Below the pieces are notes generated by a model. That model was not told where the DNA came from. It did not search any database and saw only the letters and a list, made by a program, of their open reading frames with translations. The translations under genes and the position numbers were made by a program. 64,000 nt of DNA from Candidatus Gastranaerophilales bacterium (GTDB lineage: Bacteria; Cyanobacteriota; Vampirovibrionia; Gastranaerophilales; Gastranaerophilaceae): the NCBI GenBank assembly GCA_944326525.1, contig CALVEG010000003.1, forward strand, positions 137,846 through 201,845, given 5' to 3'. This document shows positions 1 through 8,535 of the stretch, piece by piece (the first letter of the stretch is position 1; each line of letters opens with the position of its first letter).

Positions 1-1
1 T

Positions 2-490
2 AATCCTGATGATTTACCAAAATTGAGCGACAAGCAAGATGCTTGTTTAAAAAGATACCTCGCTAATGGTTTTAAAAAAAGCGAGGCTTATAGGTATGCT
101 CATAATTGCGAACGCATGAATACAGCTACAATATATGTTGAAGCAAGTAAATTTTTTAAAAACCCTAAGATTACCCTATGGCTTGAATATTATCAACAAA
201 ATACTGAAAAGGCAGTACAAGAACAGTTGAATTATACTGCAATCGACTACTTTAATGATTGTGAAGAACTTAAATTAATCGCTCTTGAATGTCGTGATAA
301 ACAGGGAAATCCGAATGTATCGGCTGCAATTAAAGCGGATGAAAACAAGGCAAAAGTTGCAGGGTTGTTAAAAGATCAGATTATCCACTCCGGAAGTGTT
401 ACACAAATGCCGTCTGTTGTTGTTAATGGTGAGGAATTAGTCCTGAACATAGGAGAAGATATTAATGCTGCAAGTGCCGGAGATGCTTAA
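2..490 (+). CDS. Terminase small subunit (5' end open)
   Basis: Likely small terminase subunit, which recognises phage DNA for packaging and passes it to the large subunit. The frame is open to the left edge, so the true start may be outside the window; the first internal start candidate is a TTG at 23, giving 155 residues. The N-terminal part, LSDKQDACLKRYLANG, has the D-K-Q...Y-L pattern seen at the start of many small terminases, followed by a helical region that could hold a helix-turn-helix. It overlaps the large-subunit gene by 26 bases, the usual TerS-TerL order. Family assignment rests on pattern and position. Confidence 0.75.
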   Translation, partial: NPDDLPKLSDKQDACLKRYLANGFKKSEAYRYAHNCERMNTATIYVEASKFFKNPKITLWLEYYQQNTEKAVQEQLNYTAIDYFNDCEELKLIALECRDKQGNPNVSAAIKADENKAKVAGLLKDQIIHSGSVTQMPSVVVNGEELVLNIGEDINAASAGDA

Positions 491-1787
491 ATGCCCACCA
501 AAGCTCTATCCGGTAATAACAGAATTTAACAACTATTTGTATTTTCTTCTTGAAGGCGGTAGAGGTTCGGGCAAGACACAAGTTATTGCAAGATGGATTT
601 TATACGTTGGTGAAAAAAGAAAAATAAAAGTTTGCTGCGGTCGTGAAATCCAAAAAAGTATTGAAAACTCTGTTAAGTCTGTTTTTGATGGTTTAGTTGA
701 GAAAAATAATCTTAACTGGAAAGTAACAGATAAAGAGCTTATTCATAGAACTACAGGTTCAAGAATATTCTTTCAAGGTTTCAGAGAGCAGGGGGCAGTT
801 TCAATTAAAGGCTTAGATGATGTTGATATTCTATGGATTGATGAAGCTCAATCTATAACTAAGCCGACACTTGATATTATTGTTCCTACGGTAATCAGAA
901 AAACAAATTCAAAAATAATTTTTACAATGAATAGATTTGTGCGTTCTGATGCGGTTTATAAGTTTTGTGTCGGAAGGGATGATTGCCTTCATATTAATAT
1001 CAACTATTTTGATAATCCGTTTCTTAATGAAGCAATGAAACATGAAGCGGAAGTTTGCAAGGCTAAAAATATAAAAGATTATGAGCATATATGGCTCGGT
1101 TATCCATTAGCACAAGCATCAGATTATCTTCTATCTTCTGACAAAATTGAATACGCTGAAAAACTTGTATTCAATAAAGAAGAACATCCTGAAAATAAAG
1201 TTATGGCAGTTGATTTGGCTGCATCCGGTGGAGATTTGTGTGTGGCAAAATTGCTTGAGCAAAAATCAATGACAGGGTGGGAAGAAACTCAAACAATAAC
1301 ATGGGCAGAACCTGACACAGATGTTACAAAAGGGAAAATTATAAATCTTTACGGTATATGGAAGCCGGATATTTTGATTATAGATGCCGATGGATTGGGG
1401 TACCCGATTTATGTAACCGTAAAAAAATCTATTGATGATGCTATTGGTTTTCGTGGTGCAGGAAGTGCAAAGAATTTGGCTTGCGGAAATGCAAGAGCGG
1501 ATGGATATATGGCAACAAAAGAGTTTCTCGATAATGGTTGGTTGAAGTTACGCTGCGAAAATACAGCAAGACAACTTGAATATATCAAAAGAGACTTTAA
1601 GCCAAACGGATTAACTTATATCCAAAACAAAAAAGATATCAGAAAAGAACAAGCGGAAAGTCCTGACTTTGCAGATACCTTGATGATGGCTGTTTACGCA
1701 ATTACTTACCATTCTCATTTATTCACTGCAAAGATGCAAAAGAGTTCAAGTTCTTTTATTAACAATGACTTTAATCCGTACGAATAA
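465..1787 (+). CDS. Terminase large subunit (PBSX/Terminase_3 type)
   Basis: ATPase-nuclease motor that pumps DNA into the prohead and cuts it. Of 440 residues, the N-terminal ATPase has Walker A GGRGSGKT (31-38) and Walker B VDILWIDEAQ (120-129). The C-terminal nuclease domain begins near MAVDLAASGGD, with D250 a likely metal ligand. Start chosen at ATG 465, preceded by AGGAGAA; ATG 483 is an alternative. It lies between the small subunit and the portal, as in podovirus late operons. Confidence 0.93.
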   Translation: MLQVPEMLKCPPKLYPVITEFNNYLYFLLEGGRGSGKTQVIARWILYVGEKRKIKVCCGREIQKSIENSVKSVFDGLVEKNNLNWKVTDKELIHRTTGSRIFFQGFREQGAVSIKGLDDVDILWIDEAQSITKPTLDIIVPTVIRKTNSKIIFTMNRFVRSDAVYKFCVGRDDCLHININYFDNPFLNEAMKHEAEVCKAKNIKDYEHIWLGYPLAQASDYLLSSDKIEYAEKLVFNKEEHPENKVMAVDLAASGGDLCVAKLLEQKSMTGWEETQTITWAEPDTDVTKGKIINLYGIWKPDILIIDADGLGYPIYVTVKKSIDDAIGFRGAGSAKNLACGNARADGYMATKEFLDNGWLKLRCENTARQLEYIKRDFKPNGLTYIQNKKDIRKEQAESPDFADTLMMAVYAITYHSHLFTAKMQKSSSSFINNDFNPYE

Positions 1788-1808
1788 ACAAAAGAAAGGG
1801 AAAAAACA

Positions 1809-2015
1809 ATGTGTTCAACTCCGAAAATGCCTGCGGTACAAACTACTACAACGCAGGAAGTTGCTGCTCCGACTTATGCGGATGCAAGCGTATCTAAAAC
1901 AAGTACAAATACAAGAAATAAAACAGCAGCTCTTGCCGGCAGAGATACAAGAACCTCTGCACGTGGGTTATCAGATAGTGCAACGACACAGAAAAAAGAA
2001 CTATTAGGGGAATAA
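1809..2015 (+). CDS. Small Thr/Ala-rich protein before portal
   Basis: A 68-residue protein beginning MCSTPKMPAVQ, rich in Thr, Ala and Ser and probably disordered. Small proteins with an MC...P start are common just upstream of the portal in podoviruses; their function is not established. It starts after a purine-rich AAAGGG site and ends one base before the portal gene, so the two are probably translationally linked. No enzymatic motif is visible. Confidence 0.6.
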   Translation: MCSTPKMPAVQTTTTQEVAAPTYADASVSKTSTNTRNKTAALAGRDTRTSARGLSDSATTQKKELLGE

Positions 2016-2016
2016 A

Positions 2017-3666
2017 ATGAGCGAAAAGAAATACGATAAAAAGTATTTTGAACAAAGAAGAGCAGAGTTAAGGCAAATATTTGAGCAGATTAAGCCGGAT
2101 TTGCAAGAACTTGCGGATTACTTTTCTCCTAATGGAGTAAGGTTTATTGCAAGGAATGTAAATAAACCTTATGTAAAAAGCAAGAAAATACTCGACAGCA
2201 CTACTTTTATAGCCGTTAGAAACTTTGCATCAGGAATGATGACTGGAGCAACATCTCCAACAAGAAGATGGTTTAAAACCGGAATTATGAATAAGAAGTT
2301 TAAAATGAGTTACAATGCAAAGGCTTGGTGTGCTATTCAGGCAGAATTAACAAGAAAAATCCTGTATTCATCTAATTTTTATCAGCTGCTCCCTGAAGTT
2401 TATGAACAACTCGGAATATTTCTTTTTTCTTGCATGGCTATGGAAAAAGATTATGAGAATGTTGTCAACTTTAAAGTGTTGCCAATAGGCTCTTATTATT
2501 ATGCAAAGGACGGAAGAGGAATTGTTGATACCGTATGTAGGAACTATATGGAGAGTGCAAAGAATTTAGTTGAGAGATACGGCTTAGAAAATTGTTCAGA
2601 TCAGGTAAAAACTGCATACAAAGAAAGACCTAATGATTTGTTTGAGATTGTTCATTTTGTTGAGCCGAATAGAGAATACAAAGAAAATTCTCCATTCTCA
2701 TCACAGAAGAAATATATCTCTGCTACTTATGAAGTCGGAAATGGGACGGAAGGTTTTTTAAAGAAATCAGGTTTTGACAGATTTCCTTATGTTGTTTTTG
2801 AAGCAAGTTGTAATGGTGAAGATGCATATCCATCAAAGGGGTGCGGAGTTTATGCTCTGCCGGATGCAAAGCAATTAATGACTTTGATTAAAGAATTAGG
2901 AAAAGCCGTCAAGAAAATGGTGTCTCCTGCTTATCAAGGTTCTGCAAGTTTAAAAAACAAAAAGTTATCGGATCAACCAGGATTTTTCAATGAAGATGGG
3001 GATAGTGTTGCAGGTATAAGACCAATTCATGAAGTAAATCCTCAAGTATTGGAGTTAAAGGTTATTATTGCTGAACTTAGGGAAAACATCAAGGCAATCT
3101 TCTACAATGATTTATTTGCAATGATTTTAAATACTGCTGAACGTGGCAGAACTGCAACGGAAGTAAATGAGTTAAAAGAAGAAAAGATGGTTCTGTTATC
3201 TCCTTTATTGGAGCAAATTCATACTGCATTAAAGCAAATTCTTGATTGGGTATTTTATGCGGAGATGGATGCGGAAATATTACCGGACGTTCCTCAAGAG
3301 CTTGAAGGAGAAGAGATTGAGATTGAGTTTATATCAACTCTCGCTCAAGCTATGAAAGCTCAAAATATATCTTCAATGGAAAGGTTTATTACATTTACGG
3401 CAAATATGGCTCAAGCGGTAGATCCTGTATTAATCAAAAAAATCAAAGGTGAAACTATGATTGATGATTATGCGGATTATGCAAATATTGATCCATCTCA
3501 AATTGCTCCTAATGAGGAATTAGATGCATTTAGAGAAGAACAAGCACAAAAGCAACAACAAGCCGAACAAATGCAGCAACTGCAGCAGGGTAGCGAAATG
3601 ATAAAAAATATCGGTGGTGCCGATAGCTACGGAGCTGATTTATTAAGACGTTTGGGAATGGGATAG
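2017..3666 (+). CDS. Portal / head-tail connector protein (podovirus)
   Basis: A 549-residue portal that forms the dodecameric ring at the capsid vertex through which DNA enters and leaves. Sequence resembles the podoviral head-to-tail connecting protein family: an N-terminal RRAELRQIFEQIKPDLQELA helix, the FASGMMTGATSPTRRWFK segment and a Gln-rich C-terminal coil (QAQKQQQAEQMQQLQQ). Length fits the family (about 500-600). It sits directly after the terminase genes and before the scaffold. Confidence 0.9.
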   Translation: MSEKKYDKKYFEQRRAELRQIFEQIKPDLQELADYFSPNGVRFIARNVNKPYVKSKKILDSTTFIAVRNFASGMMTGATSPTRRWFKTGIMNKKFKMSYNAKAWCAIQAELTRKILYSSNFYQLLPEVYEQLGIFLFSCMAMEKDYENVVNFKVLPIGSYYYAKDGRGIVDTVCRNYMESAKNLVERYGLENCSDQVKTAYKERPNDLFEIVHFVEPNREYKENSPFSSQKKYISATYEVGNGTEGFLKKSGFDRFPYVVFEASCNGEDAYPSKGCGVYALPDAKQLMTLIKELGKAVKKMVSPAYQGSASLKNKKLSDQPGFFNEDGDSVAGIRPIHEVNPQVLELKVIIAELRENIKAIFYNDLFAMILNTAERGRTATEVNELKEEKMVLLSPLLEQIHTALKQILDWVFYAEMDAEILPDVPQELEGEEIEIEFISTLAQAMKAQNISSMERFITFTANMAQAVDPVLIKKIKGETMIDDYADYANIDPSQIAPNEELDAFREEQAQKQQQAEQMQQLQQGSEMIKNIGGADSYGADLLRRLGMG

Positions 3667-3673
3667 GTGGCTT

Positions 3674-3943
3674 ATGTATAGCGAACAAGATGTTAGAAAC
3701 ATAGTTAAAAATGTTTCTAATACGGAAGATGGACTTGATTTTATTTGTATTTTACTTGAGGAGTTCAAAACATTTACAACAAAAATCAACTTAGGAAACT
3801 CCGAAGTTTATAATATCGCAAATCAGGTAAGACGTGAGCAAGGAGAGTTTATTCTCAACTTACTAAGGGAACATAATTTTGAAAAATTTATTGAGGTACA
3901 GAGAAGAAGGAGTAATGAAAAATGTCTGACAACATTGAATTAG
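3674..3943 (+). CDS. Hypothetical protein between portal and scaffold
   Basis: An 89-residue, mostly helical, soluble protein with no recognised domain. It starts 7 bases after the portal stop and overlaps the scaffold start by 22 bases in another frame, so it is translated as part of the head operon. A structural or assembly role is inferred from position only. Confidence 0.65.
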   Translation: MYSEQDVRNIVKNVSNTEDGLDFICILLEEFKTFTTKINLGNSEVYNIANQVRREQGEFILNLLREHNFEKFIEVQRRRSNEKCLTTLN

Positions 3944-4596
3944 AAAATCAAAACGGTAATTTGAATGCCGGAGACGGAGCGGAAAATGAAAACAATCAGA
4001 ATATTACCGGAGAAGGAAGTAATGGGAATAATTCTGATAATGAAAATCCGAATGATACAGGTGCTAACCAAAATAATAATGATGAAATTTCTATTTATGG
4101 AGCACCTGAAAACTATGATTACAAAGATATTAAATTGCCGGAGGGCTACGAGTATGACAAAGATATGCTCAAAGAGTTTGATGCACTGAACAAAGAAACC
4201 AATCTGTCGCAAGCTCAAGCTAATAAGTACATGGAGTTTGGTCTGAAACTTGCTCAAAAGCAGGCAGGAAATATTCCTGAAATATTAAAGCAAGTTCAAC
4301 AAGCAAGAGTTACTCAATACAAGCAGGCTTTAAATACAGATAAGGAAATGGGTAGTGGTGATAAAGACAAGATGAATGCTTATCTTGATGTAGCCGAAAA
4401 AGGTTACAGTGCTTTTGCCAATGATGAGGTAAAAGCCGCTTTTGCTGATGCCGGACTTAATTACCATCCGGCTGTTATTAAGATGTTCCACAAAATCGGG
4501 GAGCTTGTTGGAGATGACAATATCTTTTCAGCAAACAAACCGAAAGGGACTGACAATAGCGATCCTGCTGAAATTCTCTATGGTTCAAATGGGTAA
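3922..4596 (+). CDS. Scaffolding protein
   Basis: A 224-residue acidic protein. Residues 1-55 are Asn/Gly/Glu-rich low complexity; the rest is helical (ALNKETNLSQAQANKYMEFG, LAQKQAGNIPEILKQVQQAR). This layout and the position right before the major capsid gene are typical of podoviral scaffolding proteins, which guide prohead assembly and then leave. Start ATG 3922 follows AAGGAGTAATGAAAA. The Asn-rich start is unusual but compatible with a disordered region. Confidence 0.8.
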   Translation: MSDNIELENQNGNLNAGDGAENENNQNITGEGSNGNNSDNENPNDTGANQNNNDEISIYGAPENYDYKDIKLPEGYEYDKDMLKEFDALNKETNLSQAQANKYMEFGLKLAQKQAGNIPEILKQVQQARVTQYKQALNTDKEMGSGDKDKMNAYLDVAEKGYSAFANDEVKAAFADAGLNYHPAVIKMFHKIGELVGDDNIFSANKPKGTDNSDPAEILYGSNG

Positions 4597-4640
4597 GGTA
4601 ATTAATTGGTTATAACTTTAAATTGAAAGGGGAAAAAACA

Positions 4641-5639
4641 ATGGCTACAATTGGAAAATCTTATTTAACGCTCAAAGACATGTATTCACAGATGGAAGGT
4701 GATGGAAAAGTTACCGCAACGATTATTGATTTATTTATGTCGTCAAATGCAATATTGGAAGATGCTGTTGCTGTTGAATGTAATGATGGAACAAGTCATA
4801 AAACAACTGTAAGAAACGGTTTACCTTCTCCACAATTCAGAAATTTCTATCAAGGTGTAGATTGTCAAAAGGGTGATTATACTAATGTTACTGATACAAC
4901 TTCTATGCTTGATGATTATTCATTGGTTGATAAAAAACTTGCAGATATTAACGGAAATACTGCTCAATTTAGATTAAATGAAGCCGAAGCACATATTCAA
5001 GGAATGAATAAAACCGTAAAAACAAACATTTTTTATGGTAATAAAGGTAAAGATAAATGTGCTTTTGACGGTTTTGCAACTCGTTACAATAAAATATCTG
5101 ATAAGGAAGGGGAACTTGGTTATCAAGTTATTAATGGTGGTGGAGCTTCCAATAACAACACTTCAATTTATTTTATAACTTGGGGTGATAGGGATGCTCA
5201 TCTCATCTATCCGAAGGGCTCAAAGGCAGGTTTGCAGAGACAAGATAAAGGGCAAGTTACAGCTCAAGATAAAGACGGAAAAGATTTTGAAGCGTATAGA
5301 GACTATTTCTCTTGGGATGTTGGTTTATCTCTTCGCAATTATCGTTCTTCCGGTCGTATTGCAAATATTGATGTTGAAAAACTCGGAACTGATACAGCCG
5401 CAAATCTTATCGATTTAATGGTCGATATGTATTACAGAATTGAAGAGCATTCAAAAAATGGTAAAACAATTATTTACGCAAATAACACAATAAGAACATA
5501 TTTGCATAAACAAGCTATGAATAAACAAAATGTAAACTTATCAATTAATGAGGTTGCTGGAAAGCCTGTTGTTAATTTCTTAGGTTTGCCGATTAAACCG
5601 TGTTCTGAAATCTTGAATACAGAAGCAAAAGTTGCATAA
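4641..5639 (+). CDS. Major capsid protein
   Basis: A 332-residue major capsid protein, probably HK97 fold. Start ATG 4641 is chosen over upstream codons because GAAAGGGG sits 7-14 bases before it. Features such as LPSPQFRNFYQG, DYSLVDKKLADI, a DGFATRYNKIS loop and FSWDVGLSLRNYRSSGRIAN are typical of podoviral capsid proteins downstream of a T7-like portal and scaffold. A hairpin follows the stop, consistent with a strongly expressed gene. Confidence 0.85.
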   Translation: MATIGKSYLTLKDMYSQMEGDGKVTATIIDLFMSSNAILEDAVAVECNDGTSHKTTVRNGLPSPQFRNFYQGVDCQKGDYTNVTDTTSMLDDYSLVDKKLADINGNTAQFRLNEAEAHIQGMNKTVKTNIFYGNKGKDKCAFDGFATRYNKISDKEGELGYQVINGGGASNNNTSIYFITWGDRDAHLIYPKGSKAGLQRQDKGQVTAQDKDGKDFEAYRDYFSWDVGLSLRNYRSSGRIANIDVEKLGTDTAANLIDLMVDMYYRIEEHSKNGKTIIYANNTIRTYLHKQAMNKQNVNLSINEVAGKPVVNFLGLPIKPCSEILNTEAKVA

Positions 5640-5668
5640 CTATTGCAGACGATTTGGGGATTGAGTTT

Positions 5669-5692
5669 GTGTGTTTACTCTCTTAAACACAC
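5669..5692 (+). terminator. Hairpin after major capsid gene
   Basis: Perfect 9-bp inverted repeat, GTGTGTTTA (5669-5677) and TAAACACAC (5684-5692), six-base loop, followed by TCTTTATTA. It may be a weak terminator or an mRNA-stabilising 3' hairpin that gives high capsid expression. The T-tract is interrupted, so termination is uncertain. Confidence 0.55.
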
Positions 5693-5727
5693 TCTTTATT
5701 ACAAATAATAACAAAGGAGATATAAAA

Positions 5728-6141
5728 ATGAGAATTGATAACGAGATGTTGTTTTCAGACAATCAGAAGATAACCGCAAATGCGGCTTCAACAAATGTTG
5801 TAAAATTAGCAAGCACCGAGCACGGTTTAACCGAAGTTGCTTTTGGTAAATCTATTCCTCTTTTAATTCAGGTTACAGAGGATTTTAATAACTTAACTTC
5901 TTTAAAAGTTGGTGTTCAAACTGCAAGTGATGAAGAATTTACCTCTCCTACAACACTAGTCGAGGCTACATTGGAGCTTGCATCATTAAAAACAGGAAAG
6001 AAATTCCCTATTAAAGAAATTCCTGCCGGTAATAAAGGATATGCAAGAATGTATTACACTGTTACCGGAACTGCTCCGACAACCGGTGCAATAACTGCTG
6101 CGGTTGTTGATGCGATTGATAATTCTTATCAAGATATGTAG
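5728..6141 (+). CDS. Capsid cement protein (Bbp16-like)
   Basis: A 137-residue beta-rich protein directly after the capsid gene. Start ATG 5728 follows AAAGGAGAT with ideal spacing. Length, position and sequence style (MRIDNEMLFSDNQ, then TDFN-like strands and a C-terminal DAIDNSYQDM) match the Bbp16 family of capsid cement proteins first seen in Bordetella phage BPP-1. It would bind the capsid surface and stabilise it. Similarity is recognised by eye and not by a search. Confidence 0.7.
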   Translation: MRIDNEMLFSDNQKITANAASTNVVKLASTEHGLTEVAFGKSIPLLIQVTEDFNNLTSLKVGVQTASDEEFTSPTTLVEATLELASLKTGKKFPIKEIPAGNKGYARMYYTVTGTAPTTGAITAAVVDAIDNSYQDM

Positions 6142-6150
6142 TTAGTTTTT

Positions 6151-6178
6151 CGGATGCAGATTTTATAATCTGCATCCG
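6151..6178 (+). terminator. Intrinsic terminator-like hairpin after cement gene
   Basis: Perfect 11-bp inverted repeat CGGATGCAGAT (6151-6161) and ATCTGCATCCG (6168-6178) with a TTTATA loop, preceded by TTTTT and followed by GCTTATTTTAAT. It lies just after the cement gene stop and probably separates strong head expression from the genes downstream. Confidence 0.7.
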
Positions 6179-6204
6179 GCTTATTTTAATGGAGAAGGTG
6201 AAAT

Positions 6205-6438
6205 ATGGAAGGAAATACTTTAAAAATTAATGTATCTCAAGAACCCGAAAAACCAAAGTTTGACGAATGGGAAATTAAAAATGCAGTGAGAACATTGATT
6301 GAAGCGGAAGAGATAAAGGGTAATGCTGAATTAATGGCTTTTGTTGCTCCTGAACTTGAAAAACAAGCAAGAGCCGCAAAAAGTGCAGCTGAAATTCTTT
6401 ATGGAAACGATACTCAAGAAACGAAGGAGAATAAATAA
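6205..6438 (+). CDS. Hypothetical helical protein
   Basis: A 77-residue charged helical protein with a GGAGAAGG ribosome site. Its C-terminal AAEILYGNDTQE echoes the end of the scaffold (PAEILYGSNG), a short shared motif in two proteins of the same head module. No known domain recognised. Confidence 0.65.
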   Translation: MEGNTLKINVSQEPEKPKFDEWEIKNAVRTLIEAEEIKGNAELMAFVAPELEKQARAAKSAAEILYGNDTQETKENK

Positions 6439-6440
6439 TA

Positions 6441-6911
6441 ATGACAAAAATTGCAATAAAAGTTACTGATTTAGCATATTATGATGGCGGTTTAGTTTAT
6501 CCTGGAACGATTATAAAAAATTATGAAGGAGAAATTCCAAAATGGGCTACTCTTGCAAGTGGTAAAGAGCAGAAAAAAGAAACTCCGGTTGAGCCATCTA
6601 AGTCAACAGAGAATGAAAAAAATAATGATAATTCGGAAACACAAAATGAGAATGAAACTCAAGCTCAAATGAGTGTACCCGAAGATCAAAACAATAGAGC
6701 TGAAAATCAAGTTCAGGAAAGCGAAGTTATTGTTGCCAGAGATGGCGGAGTTCATGTAATTCCTCAAGAGAAAACAGAAGCTCAACTAATGGAAGAACTT
6801 GATAATTTGATAACAAAAGCGATTGAAAAAAATATAGTTATCGAAGATGCAGATAAAAAAACAATCGATGAACAAATTGCAGAATTAAAGTCTCTGCTAG
6901 GGGAAGAATAA
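6441..6911 (+). CDS. Hypothetical acidic protein, possible head-tail role
   Basis: A 156-residue protein. Residues 1-40 form a compact beta-like segment (MTKIAIKVTDLAYYDGGLVY), residues 45-110 are Glu/Asn/Gln-rich low complexity, and the C-terminal 45 residues are helical (LDNLITKAIEKNIVIEDADK). It starts 3 bases after the preceding stop. Function unknown; position between capsid and tail genes suggests a virion or assembly protein. Confidence 0.65.
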   Translation: MTKIAIKVTDLAYYDGGLVYPGTIIKNYEGEIPKWATLASGKEQKKETPVEPSKSTENEKNNDNSETQNENETQAQMSVPEDQNNRAENQVQESEVIVARDGGVHVIPQEKTEAQLMEELDNLITKAIEKNIVIEDADKKTIDEQIAELKSLLGEE

Positions 6912-6922
6912 GGTAAAACGCT

Positions 6923-7567
6923 ATGTGTATTATAACTATGACAGCTCTCGGTACTGCATTGGGAATGTCTGCTGCTGCAATATCTTCCGCAACTGCTGCA
7001 TCTGCTGCCGGTGTATCGCTTCTTGGAGTTGCTACCGGAGTTGCTAATGCAGCTCTTGCGGTTGGTGTTGTTGGTGGAGTTGCAGGTTCTGCAATAGGGG
7101 CAGTATCTTCATACAGTCAAGGTAAGCAGCAACAAGCTATGTATAACTATCAAGCTCAAATTAATCAAGAAAATGCAAGGATAGCACAAAAAAATGCAGC
7201 AACAGAGAGACAAACAGGAATTGAAGAAGCTAGATTGCAAAGGATGAAAACCCTTCAAGTAATCGGAAGTCAAAAGACGGCTATGGCTGCGAACGGAATG
7301 GATATAACACAAGGAACGTCTCTTGACATAATTCAAGATACAGCGGCTATGGGGGAATTGGATGCTTTACAAATTGAAACCAATTATGAAAAAAAAGCCC
7401 TTGCCTATGAGCAACAAGCAAATAATTTTTCAAATCAAGCAAATTTAGATGTAATCTCAGGCAGGAATGCATATAAAAGTGGACAAATCAATGCTGTAAC
7501 AGAAGGGTTAAACGGTGTTTCAAAACTGGGAAGCGTTGCAAATAAATGGGTTGGATTTGGAGCATAA
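6923..7567 (+). CDS. Internal virion protein, T7 gp14-like
   Basis: A 214-residue protein. Residues 1-65 are Ala/Gly/Val-rich and hydrophobic, enough for one or two membrane segments; residues 70-190 are long helices rich in Gln/Asn (GKQQQAMYNYQAQINQENAR). This layout is that of podoviral internal (ejection) proteins of the gp14 type, which are expelled before DNA and help form a channel across the cell envelope. Assignment from architecture and neighbours. Confidence 0.75.
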   Translation: MCIITMTALGTALGMSAAAISSATAASAAGVSLLGVATGVANAALAVGVVGGVAGSAIGAVSSYSQGKQQQAMYNYQAQINQENARIAQKNAATERQTGIEEARLQRMKTLQVIGSQKTAMAANGMDITQGTSLDIIQDTAAMGELDALQIETNYEKKALAYEQQANNFSNQANLDVISGRNAYKSGQINAVTEGLNGVSKLGSVANKWVGFGA

Positions 7568-7568
7568 A

Positions 7569-7922
7569 ATGACAAATAAATATGAAACAAAATTAACAAA
7601 AGAAGAAGAAAAAGATTTTGAGAAATGGTTTAAGCAGGCTAAAGCAAATGGAACTATTCACAAAGAAGATAATGGTAATGATTATGACTTTAGGGGGTTT
7701 TGGAAAGATGTCGTGAATAATTCAGAAAATGATGCAAATTATTCTCAAGAAACGCATTTTCCCGATACATATAAAAAACCTAACCATGAAACATTTAGCA
7801 ATGAAAGCAAGTACGCAACTGGAACGATGAAAAAATATGCAGGTTATTGGGATGGTGATACGTATATTCCGCCTAAAAAGAAATACAAAGATCGTGATCC
7901 AGAAGATGTGCTGTATGAATAA
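7569..7922 (+). CDS. Conserved podovirus protein of unknown role
   Basis: A 117-residue hydrophilic protein; start ATG 7569, one base after the previous stop, with GGAGC upstream. Contains YDFRGFWKDV, HFPDTYKKPNHETFSNESKY and AGYWDGDTYIPP. This pattern recurs in small virion-region proteins of many podoviruses without known function. The preceding and following genes are tail and internal proteins. Confidence 0.7.
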   Translation: MTNKYETKLTKEEEKDFEKWFKQAKANGTIHKEDNGNDYDFRGFWKDVVNNSENDANYSQETHFPDTYKKPNHETFSNESKYATGTMKKYAGYWDGDTYIPPKKKYKDRDPEDVLYE

Positions 7923-7934
7923 AGGACTGATATT

Positions 7935-8528
7935 ATGGCATATTCAAAAGTAAGTATTTTTAATATGGCTCTTAATCATCTTTCTATTACTGCACCTATT
8001 TCAACAAACAGTATGGATAAAGATGCAAGAGCAATCGTTTTAAATAATTTTTATGAGACGGCAAGAGATGAAGTTTTAAAGGCTTTTGATTGGGGATTTG
8101 CTAACACTTACAGAGATTTGACATTATCAACAGAGAGTTCTCCTAATCCTGAATATCCTTATGTTTACGATTGCCCTAATGATTGTATAGCAACACGAGC
8201 ACTCATTGATACTGTAAAAAGTGATGAAAGAAAATTTGAAGTGTTTGCAAATACTCTCGGTGAAAAGTCTATTCTTGCCCAAATAGAGTGTGCAAGGTTG
8301 AGATATACACGCAGAATTGAAAAAGAAGTTTTATATGAGCCGGAGTTTGCAATTACACTTTCTTATTACCTTGCAGCATTAGCAGGAGAAACCTTAACAG
8401 GGCAACAGAAAAAAGCTGATAGCTGCATGCAGAAATATGAATGGAAGTTAAGCAAAGCAAAACAATTGAATGCTCAAGAAGGTGCTGCAGAAGATGAAGA
8501 TAATTCTCAATACTATGATGTAAGGTAG
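7935..8528 (+). CDS. Tail tubular protein A (adaptor)
   Basis: A 197-residue T7 gp11-like adaptor that links portal and tail nozzle. The start (MAYSKVSIFNMALNHLSITA, then ARDEVLKAFDWGFA) is typical of the family, as is the helical C-terminus with an acidic, Gln-rich tail. Length about 200 fits. Immediately followed by the B component. Confidence 0.85.
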   Translation: MAYSKVSIFNMALNHLSITAPISTNSMDKDARAIVLNNFYETARDEVLKAFDWGFANTYRDLTLSTESSPNPEYPYVYDCPNDCIATRALIDTVKSDERKFEVFANTLGEKSILAQIECARLRYTRRIEKEVLYEPEFAITLSYYLAALAGETLTGQQKKADSCMQKYEWKLSKAKQLNAQEGAAEDEDNSQYYDVR

Positions 8529-8535
8529 GTTTAAG